A stretch of 64,000 nucleotides of DNA from Dipylidium caninum (Eukaryota > Platyhelminthes > Cestoda > Cyclophyllidea > Dipylidiidae): NCBI GenBank assembly GCA_017562135.1, contig QEYB01000187.1, forward strand, positions 85,791 through 149,790, read 5' to 3'. Numbering within the stretch: the stretch's first letter is position 1; every line of letters starts with the position of its first letter. Positions 1 through 12,731 of the stretch are shown piece by piece. The translations under genes and the position numbers were made by a program. The notes under the pieces are model-generated. The model was not told the DNA's origin. It did no database searches and saw only the letters and a program-made list of their open reading frames with translations.

Positions 1-3000
1 GTAGTTGAAGGGGTTGGAATCGCAAATGGCATTTCGATACAGCACACGACGTCGTCCATTTTGTGTGCAAGTGACGCCCCTGTTTGACTTCTTTGCGCTA
101 CGCGCCTCTCCTCGACGCCTCAGTCAAAGACGCTGTCGCGTTGATCGGTCAAACACTTTTCCCCAACGAGATGAGCCCAAATCGCTCCGGACACTGGGAA
201 CATTAAATATTTAAGATGTTACAATAGCAAGAATTAGGAACTTCTATCCAAATTTCCACTTACCAAATGGTAAGATGGGGACTTTGACTTTAGGCCTTTT
301 TCAAGACCTGTATGGGCGCAGTAGATGCCGGTATCCACGAGAGGCTCCCACTGAATGGTGTGCACGCCGTGTTCACAGCGAAATTTTGCCAACAAGCAAC
401 CCGAGTCGTCTTCCCACTTGCCCACCGAAGGGGACTGCGGGGAGGAGGGGGGGCGGCTTTGCTTTCACGTTCCGTCAGGAAGAAACCGGGAGAGCAGGCA
501 CAGCTTCCAGCCCTGCGCGGTGGGTCGCGCCTCCACCCAACACGGCGGCGGCTACACAAATCCTTGGGGTGAAACATCCCGACTAATTTTACACAATTGA
601 TAGAGAAGGCTGCACAAGGCAATTTGGCTGGAAGGGGCATGACAATCATCCCCTCATTAACATGTCACCATGACAGCAAAATCTTATGCCGACAACTCTG
701 CCTAAAGTGCACCATCACGCTTTCAATTCATCCCACGACGGCTATTTGTCGCCGCAGTGCAACAATGCACCGGGCAGATGCCCCTTCCACTCACCCCCCG
801 CGAGCTCCACGACGGGGTGATTTGAGCTGTCTAAATAAACTAGTGCGTTTCACAAAATAATAGTATTTCTAGTCCTTTCCTCGAATTGCATTAATACGGC
901 AGAGACTTTGTCATTTTATACATAACCTTTCTTACTCTGTTGTTATAGTTTCAAGGCCTGTGACCGATCCGCTTGCCAATTTGCAATCCACAGGGAAGAA
1001 CACACGAAAGCGTTTTACGAGGCGGCTGCCACGCTCCCCGCTTACGTAAATCACTTCCGTGATTGTTGAGATTAGTTAGCCCTCGGACAGGCTGTCCTGA
1101 ATTTTGCGTGTTTCAGGGCGGAACCCACGTCGGTGACAGGCCATTTTCCCGCATGTTTTACTGTTTCGGCAGCACACGGTGACTTTGATTAGCTCGGGAC
1201 GTAAGGCAGTACCGCTATCACATGAATCTCTGCTTCTCGACTTCATTTCCTCTATTTTTGTATCTTGCGAGAAAAAGGCGAATCGTAAAACTATTGCGCA
1301 TCTGATGATTATGCAAGACGAAAATGGTTTCCGGATCTTGGCACTGAAACGTATGGTTTGGCATTGGCAGTGTAGGCAAAATGCTGGTATAAATAATCGT
1401 GACGCCTTTGTGTGTACGGCCAACGGTCTCCGGTGAAAGACGGGGGCGTTGGACGTGGACTCGAGCTGAGCCGGAGGTCTCTCCGAGCGCGTCAGCCCTG
1501 CGGACAGAGCCGCCTCGGCACCGCTCCGAGGCGCACCCAGAGCAAACCGTACCATTTACGACGAAGCACCTCTATTCAGCCAAGAATGGCAGGACAACGG
1601 TTGTAATGCGATTAGACCATCTAACTGGAACCCTTGAAGAGCCCTAACCATCGTTTACTCGGAGTGGAATTGTCACAGAACCTACACCGAAAAGCCCTCA
1701 ACAACCGGTTCGCCGCTCTACCGCATCACATACCGAACTGCGGCGTAGATGAGTGACGGGTAGCTTTCGCTCAGAACGAATGATGCTACTTCTCGTCGGA
1801 TTAGAAGAGTTTGCTTTTCCGCCGGTGCAGGTGCTCCACCTTGTTCGGCTTTTTATGAGATTCGTTGGAACTGTAATGGCGGAACGGAATTCATGTGTTT
1901 GTGAGAGATGGGGCAAAGTTAGCAGAGCATTTTCCTCATTACCATTCTCTACCAGCAGCTACATTCGACAGACTTTCCCAACGGAACCGTACTTAAACCT
2001 AGGAAATACAGATTCGAGGGTGACGGAGGAGATTAAAAAGAGATACAAGGAGGTCCTTTTGTGTTCTTCAGTACCGCCAAATGGAAAATAGTGCATTATA
2101 GTGATATAATTTAATGTGGTTGACGATCGTGAATATCACCTTTCATTCCGTCAACAACCCTTTCAGTACACTTTAAACTACCCCAACTTGAATGAAATTA
2201 GTTAATTTCTATGACAATAAGTTAAATTTGTTTCCTCAATCCATGATGCATAGCCAATGCGTGTGAGATCAGCACCTCCGTCATCGCTCGTAAGATTCAA
2301 CCATTCCATCGGTCAGAACACTTCAGTGCCAAACAGGTAAAGATAAATTGCCGAGTGGATGAAAATCCCGCTGTTGTTTACCTGTGAGCACTGAAGGAAG
2401 GTGATGGTGGCGGTGGTGGTGGTTAAAGGTGCACAAGCCCGCAGAACGCAATAATACCTCCTTTGATTAATGTTAGCAACTAACATTCGTTTACTACCAT
2501 AAAGTGGAAGCTCGAGTTTATCTTTGAATTGGCAGAGTCTGCAGCAGCCAAGGGGACAGCATGGATGCGAGGTTGCAAACAAAAGACTCCTGCAGGCTGC
2601 TCGATTGTTTACTCATGCAGTGCAAACACGTGTGGCTGATTCAGCCTAGGCAAGAAGTTGCAAGGCCTGAGACGTCTGCTGCGGTGGTGCACGCTTACCC
2701 TCCACAACAGTGGTGTTTGTGCGAGGCGATTTGTCTCCGCACCACATCCACACTCGCGCACAGCCATAGAGGAGAGGCTGCGGTGATTAATGTAATCTTG
2801 CGGTGTGGTAACGCCCCTCCCCAGCCCCGCCCTCCCTTCACCTCCCCTTATTCGGTCCTCGCCCCCCTCGTCCGCCCCACACCACTTGCGCCACGAGTCC
2901 GCGCACATTAATGCAAATGCAGGCGATATCGCGTACCGCAGTTGTGGCTCTCTTAAGCGTTGAGTGCATGTGGAAGGGGGAACCACGCACCCAGTCGAGG

Positions 3001-4011
3001 AGCCGTGTTTACGTTTACTCCACCCCCAGCCGCCTCCAGGCGTTTGCGTGTTTGTGTAGAAGGTGCTGAGACCGACTGATGATTATTCATTTGTATTTGC
3101 TTGTGTGTGTGTGTATGTGTGTGTATGTTTGTCTTTCAGTGTTAAGCTGAAGAAAAGTCAGCACATAAAACGCAGGTAGAGGTATACAATTTTTTGTCTC
3201 ATTAAGCGGCTGCATAACCCATCTTTTTTAAAGGTAAGCGTAATAGCGTTACCAAATATGTAATATCAAAATACTTCTGCTTAGAAAACATTATTTACTA
3301 AGTCTCCTATTTGGAAGCATAAGTCGAAACTGTTGTCTTAACCATAACACAATGATTCTCATTCCCGTTTTCTCTTAAAATGTATGCGGACCACGCTCCT
3401 CTCCTAGCACCCCAGGCTCTTTAAAAAGTAAAATAACACGACGTTTTAGGAGTTAAGAAAAAATGGTAAGTATCCTAAATGAAATCGAATGCAAGAGTAA
3501 CATGAACAAATTCAGTTAACGATAGTAAGCAGCATGGGAGAAGGGTTTGTGTAAAAATCTGATCATTAAGATTTGTTAAAATTATCTCCTATTTGAGAAA
3601 ACTTCATAGGTCTTGCTACTGAGTCGGAATTTAGGGTCCTACCATATTACCCATCCCCGACTCGCCCTAGCAGCGTCCATCATGAATGGCGGACATTATG
3701 AAAATAAACCAGATTTTTAAGTAAAAAACATGTGAAATTTTTTTATCGTGAATAAAGTCTCTATAGCGTTGTACTTTCTTCGTCGCAAAGCGAAACAATC
3801 AGCCCCAAAACCCTAATTTTACGTAACGATGACCCCCCCCAAATGCGTATTTACTGGCAACTTTTATGAGTACGAGGAAAAACGTGCCAATCCAGGAATT
3901 AGCATTTTACGCACAAAATCCCCATGTGTAAAAGTGAGTGTTTAAGTGATTTAAAATGATGTTACTGTAACAGCTTATGGCCTTAGGCGCCACATTTAAA
4001 ATTGTGTGGTC
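1..4011. other. Upstream region with no recognised gene
   Basis: Several reading frames of 60-160 codons occur here, but none shows a recognisable domain, a conserved motif or a consistent exon chain, and many overlap on opposite strands. The region contains GC-rich patches (about 430-560 and 2650-3060) and a short GT microsatellite. I see no gene I can support. Confidence 0.6.
3102..3128. repeat. GT-rich microsatellite
   Basis: A short tract of repeated TG dinucleotides with two TATG interruptions. It is a simple sequence repeat with no gene in it. Confidence 0.85.
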
Positions 4012-7000
4012 ATGACGGGAGAAATAGAAGCCCGCCAAGGTTTTAGAGTTTTCGAATTACATAAATGATAAACTTGGCATAAAACACGATATTTCATCCT
4101 ACGGTGATATCGATATCGGGTTTTTTGAGGCTATCTTTAATTGTATATCGAAAGACAACGGTACTTTCTTGCAGTGTTATTTGGACTACTGTAGTGCCTT
4201 CGAAACAATCAACCTGGGAGCGTTTCCGCTATATCATCCAATGGTTATCGGATTGCCTTTGTGTTCCTCTTGATCACATTAACGCGAAATCTCTGGAGCA
4301 TTCTGACCCAATTCATTTATACAATTTACTTGAAATCCTTGACCTCTGCATAGATGCGATTAGATTTCCAGATGGTAACCCCAATCGATATGAGGACACT
4401 GAAAGGTTTGAGTCATTTAAGAAGCTTGCCCATCTTTTGCTGCTCATCGAAGTTTGGTTATTAGACCACTCGTAGTTGTGTAAACTTGTAGATATATTTT
4501 GTAGTGAATTTTCCAATACCTATAATAATCTGACAATATCTTTTGAGTAGAACTCCTGTTGACTTTGAAACTTGCATTCTTGTTTATAAATTAGGTTTAC
4601 ATCTTGTATATCATACTCTTTTATTTACAGATCACAGGTTGATGAGCAAGTGATAGACGACATAGATGAAGCTCTAAAAAAGAGTCGCTTGAATTACCTT
4701 AGTTGCAAACTTGCTGAAATGATTTCCTCCCAAGATGACGAAAATAACCTCTTACCACCCGAACTTAATTCTAATACACGGCCAAAAAGGTTCAACATTC
4801 CTCCTCTTCGTGTAAAGTTTGTGAGTTTACACGTTCTGCAGATAATTTTCCCTTCAACTGCAGGTATTACATACATAATTATTTATTACCAAATGTATGG
4901 AAGGCTGACGCACCTCACATAATAACGTCACGTTCCGTTGAACCTCCAAGTTCCTCGCGTTCGACTCTCTATGCGGTGAGGAGGCCTTTACAACGCAATT
5001 CGAACAAGAAGCCGTCATTATCTCTCTTTGAGGAAATCAAAGAGCATTTTCGATGGTATGACAACATGCAACTGTCCAAATTACTTAACCGAGACCTTAG
5101 TCTCCATGAGTTGTTGGAACGATTAGAAGTTCTGCAACTCCCTAAAGAGACACGGAATTATATTAAGCTCAAAATAGGTAAGTATAACTCAACTAAAAAG
5201 GGTTTCTGATCCTTTTAAGCCTTGAAGCAATCAATTAGTGCAACAAACATATTGCTCTGTTCTGCTTTACTTAACAAATGGGGAAGATTTTTATTCACCT
5301 AGGTGTATATCCCTTCTCTCTTTACTTTAATTGTTGCGCCGAAGTGTTTGACCCTCTATTATTAGTAGCCAATCGAATCATTTGTTTTCAGTAAGAATTT
5401 AATCCCTCTCTATTACCATGTAAATAAGTCATTCTATGTTTAGGAGATTGATGTTTTATGCGCCATCTATCGTCATTATTAACAATAACAACCCCCCTCT
5501 CCCACAACCAAAGTTTCATTGCGATTAGATGAAATGTTTCTGGGGCTCATCTTAACTTTAAAAAGCTCTCCAATCAACCTTTTGTTTATCTTAGTATCTG
5601 GTAATAATCTGATTGCATACAACTTAGACACCATCTGAACTTAATTTACGATAAGAGCAGTTAATGTCACTTAAATTGCCTGGTTTGATTGATTATGTTT
5701 CAAACACTTCGGACATCAACAAGGCGGATATTCCCAGACTCCTAATAATGTGAGTGATTGCTTCATACTTTGTCGATAGATACGGGATTCGACTTTTGTG
5801 TTAATCAATAATGAAAAAGGGTTTATAAGTATTATCACCAATTGTTCTTGAAAGTCAAGTCTTGTGCGCACTAGTTTAGCAAGCGCGGTTTCTTCAGAAA
5901 TGCGATGGACACGAACAGTAACAAAGTATGTAGTTAAAGCGACTAATTTGAAGAATTCGTTGCTGTGTCATGCAGAATCATATCTGCGCCCACTGCGGAG
6001 CGCTGTCTCATCTGTAACGTCATACGGGCGGGATGGGTGTGAGCGACGTCTAGCAGAGGCGGCGGAGCGACAGCGACGACGTGTAGAATTGATGGAACGC
6101 CAGGCGGAGGATGCGGAGCGGATGCGCAGTCTGTGGGACTTCAAAGCCCTTCAACGGCTCCTTGCTGCAGAGTTGAGCCATAGGCGGGCGCCAGGAGGTC
6201 CTCAGCCGGAATTTGTGCCTCCGTCGTGACGAACGTCTCCGCGCCCTAATTGCAGCTCGGATGGCTCAAGAGGAACAGGTATGAACCTCTCCTGATCTCT
6301 TTCGACTAGTAACAGTAAAAAATTCAACAGTATTTCAGCCCCAACTGATGAGTTCATTTAATAGTCTCAAACCAAAATCATGCGGAACCTAGCATTAGAG
6401 CCCCATAAGGGATAATTCCAAGTTACTACAAGCACTGTCGTCTGTTTTTTACAAGTAACTGTACCGGGTCAAACAACTTTTTTGTGTTTTATTTAAACAA
6501 AAAAATGTAATTTTTATTTTTTGTTATTTACGTCGTTATTCTGAAAACACACGCAAAACAGGCTTTCTCTTTACTGATACTTGTTATCTGTGTTAAGATT
6601 GTTAGGAGTACGTTTAATGCCGCCATAGAGAGGGCACGACGGGACAGAATTGAGGAGAACACACTGAGGCGAGAGGTCAGGGCAGAAAGAAGTCGATTTG
6701 CAGAATACTCTCATCTCAAATCTCGAAAATCGGTAACTGTTCAGTTGCTATATACATAAACTTAAGTTATTGTTATTTTCCTCATGAATTCCTGACGATG
6801 TAACAACCTACAGCCATGAAGAACGCCTGCGTATTCTGCAAGAGGAACGAAACAAACTTCAAGCCGAAATAGATCTGGAAACCAAATCTAATAAGATGGT
6901 TTGTTTTCGTATGAAAATTTTTGTTACTGTGAAAATTACGTAATTATAGGATAGTTTGCGAACGAAGCTGGAACTCCGCAATCAACTGGTGCAGCAGATC

Positions 7001-7072
7001 AAAGAACTAGAAGAGGCCCTTTTTAATGAGTTAAAACCAGAAGATTTAGAGGAATGCGACGGAACTGGTTAA
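4012..7072 (+). CDS. CEP95: CEP95-like centrosomal coiled-coil protein, 8 exons
   Basis: Proposed exons: 4012-4160, 4195-4471, 4631-4816, 4864-5177, 5976-6278, 6598-6732, 6814-6898, 6950-7072. The N-terminal part (SSYGDIDIGFFEAIF, then WERFRYIIQWLSDCL, DHINAKSLEHSD, LYNLLEILD) follows the order and spacing of the N-terminal calponin-homology-like region of vertebrate CEP95 (CCDC45). The second half is Arg/Glu-rich coiled coil (RRLAEAAERQRRR, RDERLRALIAARM, HEERLRILQEER). CEP95 is a centrosome/spindle-pole protein of poorly known function. The first intron is only 34 nt. To read through, the model needs one base removed in each of three places: the T run at 4041-4044, the G run at 6186-6188, and the CC at 6814-6815. 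After that it sums to 523 codons with every splice phase matching. The three breaks may be assembly errors; a decaying gene is the alternative. The family assignment rests on remembered similarity. Confidence 0.72.
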
Positions 7073-8447
7073 CAATGCAGATGATTGAAATAATTGGTTA
7101 CACTTAATCGTGTCGCATTATCTGCATTTATATCATGTTTAAGAAAAGACACTTTTCGTAAAACAAAACTCTTATTTTGTTCTAACTAACCTTGTTTTTG
7201 ACTTGAATAGCCTGATTTTGATTGGCAGACTTAAGTGCTGAGGCTACGGACACGTGCACTAATATTGTAAATTCATACTACTTCCCTTTACGTGAGTACG
7301 AGCAAGTTATTGTTTTTGCGCAATTGTGTTTTCCATTATTTTATTGCCAGACGGGGATTAAAAAATGCAACAGAAGAGTACTAGCGGTGCTTGACTAACT
7401 TAAGACTTTAATTGGCAGGCATGCTGCAAAAGTACAGTGATGTTTGCATGAAAACGCTGGGTTCCATGTATATGGTTTGGCGAAGCTGAGTTTAAAGTCG
7501 GGATTCTTTGGACAAATAGTGTTTTTTTTGTTTTCCTTTAAAACGAGCGACAAGTAATTTTATTATAGCTTGGCTTCCGCTACCTTAGGGTAGCACACAC
7601 GTGGTGTTCCTCACTTGCTAAATCGCGCAGATTTTAGCTACATAGAAACATATTCTATAGGTCGAAGGCCAACAGAGCAACACAATTTCGCAGAAACTGG
7701 ACTGTCAGACGATTGCGAAGATCTAAAAACCCTCATTTTGGTGGTGGACTTTTGATAGAAGCTCGCTCAAAATAATTCTGCCAACATTTAAGAATAAATT
7801 TAGTTAGTTTGGCGAAATTCGGGTAGCAATGCGGTCTCAATTGATCACAGTGATTCTCCGAGGTCCGTCGTTGTAGCTTGGAATTAATAGTTAGTGATAC
7901 AATAGTTTATGGTATATTCCTACACAGATCCGTCCACGGTGCTTTCGGGGGTGCGGCTAATTGTGAGCGACTCACGCCATAAAGGTCTCTCATGATTCTA
8001 CTTTACTCTCCCCAAATAAAGCTGCTAAAACACGTTGACGTAAAAAGTGTTTATCAGAACGGTAGAGCTAAAATGGCTTCAATATCTAAAAATTCTAAGC
8101 AGTCGGAGTGTAACTAAAAAGTTGAAAAAAACTCACTCTCACAAATTTTATAACAAAATTTGGCAATTTTTCCGTTATTTAGTGCTAAAAAATGGATTAT
8201 ATTTACATGAATATGGAAACATTGTGTTACGGTTGACGCAACATTCAAGCGGGTGTGCTTCTTGCCGTTTGTGTTTGGGTTCTACCGTTAGCTAATTTCG
8301 TTGAGTATTAAGGACTTTAATGAAAAGCCTATTCGGTTTACTTGGCGATTAAATACCAGTTAAGCGTTGAATTGTGGACCAACTGCCCTCATAAAGGATA
8401 TCGTCTAACACATTTTAAGTCCATTCATTGATTTGTCACAAGCAAGA
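7073..8447. other. Intergenic spacer between CEP95-like gene and SMG9
   Basis: The spacer separates two plus-strand genes. Only short uninformative reading frames occur. I see no repeat, RNA gene or domain. It presumably holds the 3' UTR of the upstream gene and the promoter of SMG9, but no clear core element is visible. Confidence 0.6.
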
Positions 8448-11265
8448 ATGTCAACCACCGAACCTCCGACAGAGTTGTCCAGTGTGCACGAACTCTTCAC
8501 TCGTGAGGTTTTGGTTGATCCAGCGATTGCAACGAATCCCAAAGATGAACTTTATTCTCTCTGTGACGACCCCATGACAGAACCAATAAAGTTAATCAAC
8601 GAGAATCTTAGGTTTGAAGATAGCCAGAAGTTGCGCGGTTATTTCATCGAAAATACCGGTTTTCTCGTCGTTGGAGTTATTGGCCTCAAGGTAGACAAAA
8701 GTACCTGAGCCTCATCACCGGTTGGTTCTTTACCCAATAAAATGTTTTCTTTTCTACTAAGGGGGTCGGCAAGTCTTCTGTGGCTAATCTTCTGGCGAAC
8801 CGATTAGTAGAAGGGCCTCCATTTGATGGTCCTTTCCCCGTACAGTCACTCGACTCTTTAGTTGACGGTTACCCCGCAACCACTGCGGGTGTGGACATCT
8901 ACATCACGCAAGACCGCGTCATCATTCTTGACACGCAACCCCTTCTCGACTGGTCCCTTACCGATCTCCATATTCAAAATGATCTTCGGATTCAAAAGCA
9001 ACAACACCAAGTGGAAGACCATTCGGGGATGGTCAAGGGTCCCGCAAACCCTCCGAATTCGGATAAGTGGTCTGTTGACGGCTTTGCTGAGATCACTTCA
9101 ATACAGGTACGTGTTTATAAGATCTGATCTAATTAATTTTTTGAGTAGTTTCTCCAGTGAGCTTTATTATTAGGAGATTTGGGATGATAGGGTTTGACAC
9201 GAAGAACTGTGAATTACCATACTTTATTTGGATTCTATCCTTTTAGCTCATATCATTCCTCGTCAGCGTATGTCATGTGGTGATGTGCGTTCAGGACAAT
9301 CTGAGTAATCCATCTTTCCTGCGTCTGATTGATCGTGCTTTGGGTTGGAAACCCCTTATTCTTGTTGATGATATTGTCACTACTTCCAACTTTGGAGGTG
9401 GTCCCTCATTCTCGAAAGGCAATAGAAGACAACCTCTGCCAATGACGGAGTTAATGACGGTGGAATCAGGAGCGGTTGAACCGAAAGTAAAAACAGTAGA
9501 GACAGCTGTCCATGAGGCAGAGGAAGAGGAGGAAGATGAAGAAGAGGAAGAAGGCGGGGTTGCATGTGAAAATGAGGCACCGGGATCCGATGAAACAGGT
9601 CTTGGTCAAACATCCACCGCAGCGCCCAAAGTCTGTGCCCCCCCTGACGCTGTCGCAGTTGTTGCCGCAACACAAACGAGAATCGGCTCAGTCGAGGAGG
9701 TGGCTGAGCAGGCGGAAGTACGCGATTTCGTCACGCAATTGCTAAGTAAATATGAGACAGGTCTATTTCATCTATGATTAGTTGGTAAATCACGTTACAT
9801 TCAAATTTGTTACATGCAGGACTGACCGACTACACGGCTAGTCTTGTTCACGTCTACAACTGCGCACCAGTTGGAGCCTTTGTAAATCCCCGTATTTCCG
9901 ATGACCGCCTGTTGGCGTATCGACGTCTTCTCACCCAGGCGTTCCCCTCGCGCCTCCACCTTTCCTCATTGGTAAGCATGGGTCCCCGCATTCTGCAGCG
10001 CCACATACTTTCTCGACAAAGGCGTCTGCGTGAACAAAAGCAAGAAGCGGCAACTACTACAACGTCAATAGCCACCCCAGACATGGGTTAGCTTGGAAAA
10101 TAATTTTGGTTCACATCGTTTGTCACTGCTTATATCAAAATGTCCCATTTTCCTGCCACTGATATTAATGACAAACCCATCCCCCTCTTATTAAATATTA
10201 CTTTGCGGCATCTTTACACGTTCATACTGTGTTGGTTCTTTAAGGAACTTCTTAACAAACTAGTCGTTCTTCTCTGCAGACGGCAATGTCCAACTCGTAT
10301 CAACATCTTACTTTACGGACGATCAAAAAAACCGCCCCATGTAAGTGTAGGTTTGTTAATAGCTTGAAGTTCATGGAACATCCTCCAACATGCTATTTAT
10401 GATGAAGGTCCACAATCAAGGGTGGCCCGTCGATGGAAGCGACGGAGGCAGAAATAGTAAAGGAATGTTACGAAGAGTTGGACATAGTGGCTAGAGGAAT
10501 TCGAGGTCCCCGTAGGAGCCTCGTTAAAGTGCGTACTCCCACCGCTACCGAAACGGCAAATGTCGCGCCAATCATGAGGACGGCGCTGAAAAGCACGACT
10601 GGTGAAATTTTTGATGGTGAGGATCGAGTGGCGGCCCTCAAGGATTTCGCGCGACGCGTCACCGAAGGGCGTAAGATGCATTTCGAGCCCTCTGCGTCAG
10701 TAGCCTCTCCACGTCTATTCCTTCTTCCTGCAACCAATGAAAAAGGTAAGCAGCTTTGCATTCGAGGTTGAATGTTGATTGGAAAGGGATATAATTTAGT
10801 TCACAGACACTGATATAAAATGTGTACCCTGGTTTACTAAGCTTCGCTGTCAGTAATGGACTACCTCGCTGTTGTTAAATACCAAACAAGTGTTAATGAG
10901 TGTTTAACAACAAAAGTGCATTGTTTAATAATATTATTTGATATTAATCAACCTACTCGAAGATCGACTTTCTAATAAATCTACTTGGGAGCCTGGTGGG
11001 GGTAGACGTGCGTAATGTGCCTATGTATTACTTATGCTCAGGGGAAGTGGCGTTTGGCAGCGCGACATACGCTCAGTGTGCCTATCTTTTGCAAGAGGCA
11101 GTTCTCTCAACACCCCGACGTCATCCGACGCTCGCTCGTTCAGGTATGACGGAGCTGCAGTGGTTCAACTTCGCCCAACAGACGTGGAACAGTCTAAGTC
11201 CCGCTTCCTCCTCTTCCCCTCTCAGCGATTACCACCGCCTTCTCGTTAGCAATTCTCTAATGTGA
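8448..11265 (+). CDS. SMG9: SMG9, nonsense-mediated mRNA decay factor, 7 exons
   Basis: SMG9 pairs with SMG8 and restrains the SMG1 kinase that phosphorylates UPF1 in nonsense-mediated decay. Exons: 8448-8690, 8762-9106, 9247-9760, 9820-10086, 10280-10340, 10408-10745, 11042-11265; they sum to 664 codons with all phases consistent. The G-domain P-loop GLKGVGKS (residues about 79-86) is split by the first intron. AGVDIYITQDRVIILDTQP matches the family's conserved sheet, followed by LISFLVSVCHVVMCVQD. The C terminus TELQWFNFAQQTWN ... YHRLL matches the end of animal SMG9. The start is the first in-frame ATG and lacks the long Pro-rich N-terminal tail of vertebrates. A very acidic Glu/Asp stretch (about residues 285-295) sits in a variable insert. 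At 663 aa it is longer than human SMG9 (520 aa) because of the inserts. Confidence 0.95.
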
Positions 11266-11473
11266 AAAATCCTACAACACTTCCACATGCGTTATTCCCT
11301 CTGGAGAGTGAGAATACTTGTAGTGGTACACATTTGTTATGTTCGATTATTTTTGTTACAATAATTTTTGAGGAAAATTTGGACACTTGGCCATAGCAAC
11401 GTTCCTAAAGGAATGGTGATATGCGTTTGAGGAGGCATTGACAGACCGGGGGGATAAACATATATGCGGTCTA

Positions 11474-11483
11474 CCGGAAAGTT
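11474..11483 (+). repeat. mariner terminal inverted repeat, end near SMG9
   Basis: CCGGAAAGTT directly follows the TA at 11472-11473 and is the reverse complement of the other end. Matching degrades further inside, so only the outer bases remain perfect. Confidence 0.88.
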
Positions 11484-11531
11484 TTCAGTATTTTGGGATA
11501 AAACAATTTGTCCTACCGTCAATAAGCTTTA

Positions 11532-12557
11532 TTAAATGATATAATTGCCATTATTATTAATGACTTCTTGCCAGCGTGAGGGCAATTTGTATATCCCATT
11601 TTTGAAAAATGTTTCATCTTTTGATGCGAAAAATTGAACCAGGGCTTGCTTGATATCTTCTTCTTTTTTGAACTTTTTGCCCTTCAAAAAATTTTGTAAG
11701 GACAAAAACAAGTGATAGCCGGAGGGCGCTAAGTCCGGGGAATACGGTGGATGCGACAGGATTTCCCAGCCTAGTTCTGCAATTTTATGACGAGTCCCCA
11801 AAGCAGCATGCGGCGTGGCATTATCGTGATGCAGTATAATGTCATTCCCACTGAATATTGTCGGCCTCTTTTCTCGAACTGCTGTCTTCAAATTATCCAG
11901 TTGCTGACAATACTTCTCCGAATTGAAGTCTTCGTTCGGTTTTAAGAGCTCATAGTGTATTGGTCCTCGAATGTCCCACCATATGCATAACATTCTCTTA
12001 TTCAGAGTCAAATTTGCCTTCGAGGTGAAAGGGCTAAGTTTTCCGGGTTCACAGTATGCCCTTTCCGTTACGATTTTTTCGTAGGTAATCCACTTTTCAT
12101 CTCCAGTGATCAGCCGGTTCAAGAAGGGTTCAAGTTTGTTGCGAGCAAGCAGAGACGTGCATATGACGACTCGGTCATCCAAATTCTTCTGAGTTAACTC
12201 ATGTGGCACCCATCTTGAATATTTCCACACCAAGCCCATCCTCCGAATGTGGTCGGAAATGGTTTGCTGAGCTGAATGCAGCCTTTCGGCGATCTCTGAT
12301 GTTGTCAGAAAAGGATCTTGCTCCAACATGGTCCTGACAACATCGTCGTCGATGAGAGATGGTCGCCCAGAACGAGGCATATCAGAAAGGTCGAAATCAC
12401 CTGTTTCAAATTTCTCGAACCATCTTCTGCATGTCCTATCGGAAACCGTGTCTTTGCCAAACACTTTCAATAAATTTCTACGTGCTTCTGTGGCATTTCT
12501 TCCCAGTTGAAATTCGTATAAGATACAGTGGCGCAAATGAACCTTATCAGCAGCCAT
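11532..12557 (-). CDS. mariner transposase, open but catalytically altered
   Basis: This is an uninterrupted 341-aa ORF, full length for a mariner transposase. Order of domains: N-terminal paired helix-turn-helix DNA-binding part (RRWFEKFETGDFDLSD, then SGRPSLIDDD, then TTSEIAERLHSAQQTISDH), the WVPHEL motif typical of mariner, and the DDE nuclease. The first catalytic Asp is in TGDEKW and the second in HHDNATPH. The third, expected exactly 34 residues later in the SPDLAPSDYHLF block, is Gly here (SPDLAPSGYHLF; codon GGC, complement of 11718-11720). The protein should therefore bind ends but not cut, unless the base is an error. The absence of stops or frameshifts suggests a fairly young insertion, or selection on DNA binding. 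Confidence 0.97.
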   Translation of the reverse strand: MAADKVHLRHCILYEFQLGRNATEARRNLLKVFGKDTVSDRTCRRWFEKFETGDFDLSDMPRSGRPSLIDDDVVRTMLEQDPFLTTSEIAERLHSAQQTISDHIRRMGLVWKYSRWVPHELTQKNLDDRVVICTSLLARNKLEPFLNRLITGDEKWITYEKIVTERAYCEPGKLSPFTSKANLTLNKRMLCIWWDIRGPIHYELLKPNEDFNSEKYCQQLDNLKTAVREKRPTIFSGNDIILHHDNATPHAALGTRHKIAELGWEILSHPPYSPDLAPSGYHLFLSLQNFLKGKKFKKEEDIKQALVQFFASKDETFFKNGIYKLPSRWQEVINNNGNYII

Positions 12558-12719
12558 GGGTGCACTATCGCTTCATGTTTAAGACTTACGTGAATCAAAT
12601 TTGTTTGAATTAGTTTGTTATGTTATTATGTATACATCGGAGGATACAAATAGATAGCCCAGGATGCGGCGGATAAGCATGCGCTGAGTGTCGAAAATTG
12701 TTGTCATGGGGGCGGGCAG

Positions 12720-12729
12720 AACTTTCCGG
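12720..12729 (-). repeat. mariner terminal inverted repeat, distal end
   Basis: AACTTTCCGG is followed by TA at 12730-12731. It is the mate of the repeat at 11474-11483, and the pair defines the element's limits. Confidence 0.88.
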
Positions 12730-12731
12730 TA

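Larger units (their letters stand above)
11474..12729 (-). mobile_element. mariner-family DNA transposon
   Basis: The element is about 1256 bp and sits roughly 200 bp past the SMG9 stop codon. The ends carry a perfect 10-bp inverted repeat, CCGGAAAGTT at 11474 and its complement ending at 12729. Beyond that the repeats diverge. Each end is flanked by TA (11472-11473 and 12730-12731), the target duplication expected of Tc1/mariner insertion. GTC/GAC outside the TA extends the palindrome, so the repeat could begin a few bases further out. Its single ORF is on the minus strand. Size, terminal structure and transposase all agree. Confidence 0.92.

Noticed and set aside
9380..9675. Minus-strand frames of 69-97 codons
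   Set aside because: They are antisense to the Glu-rich insert of SMG9 exon 3 and have no independent support.
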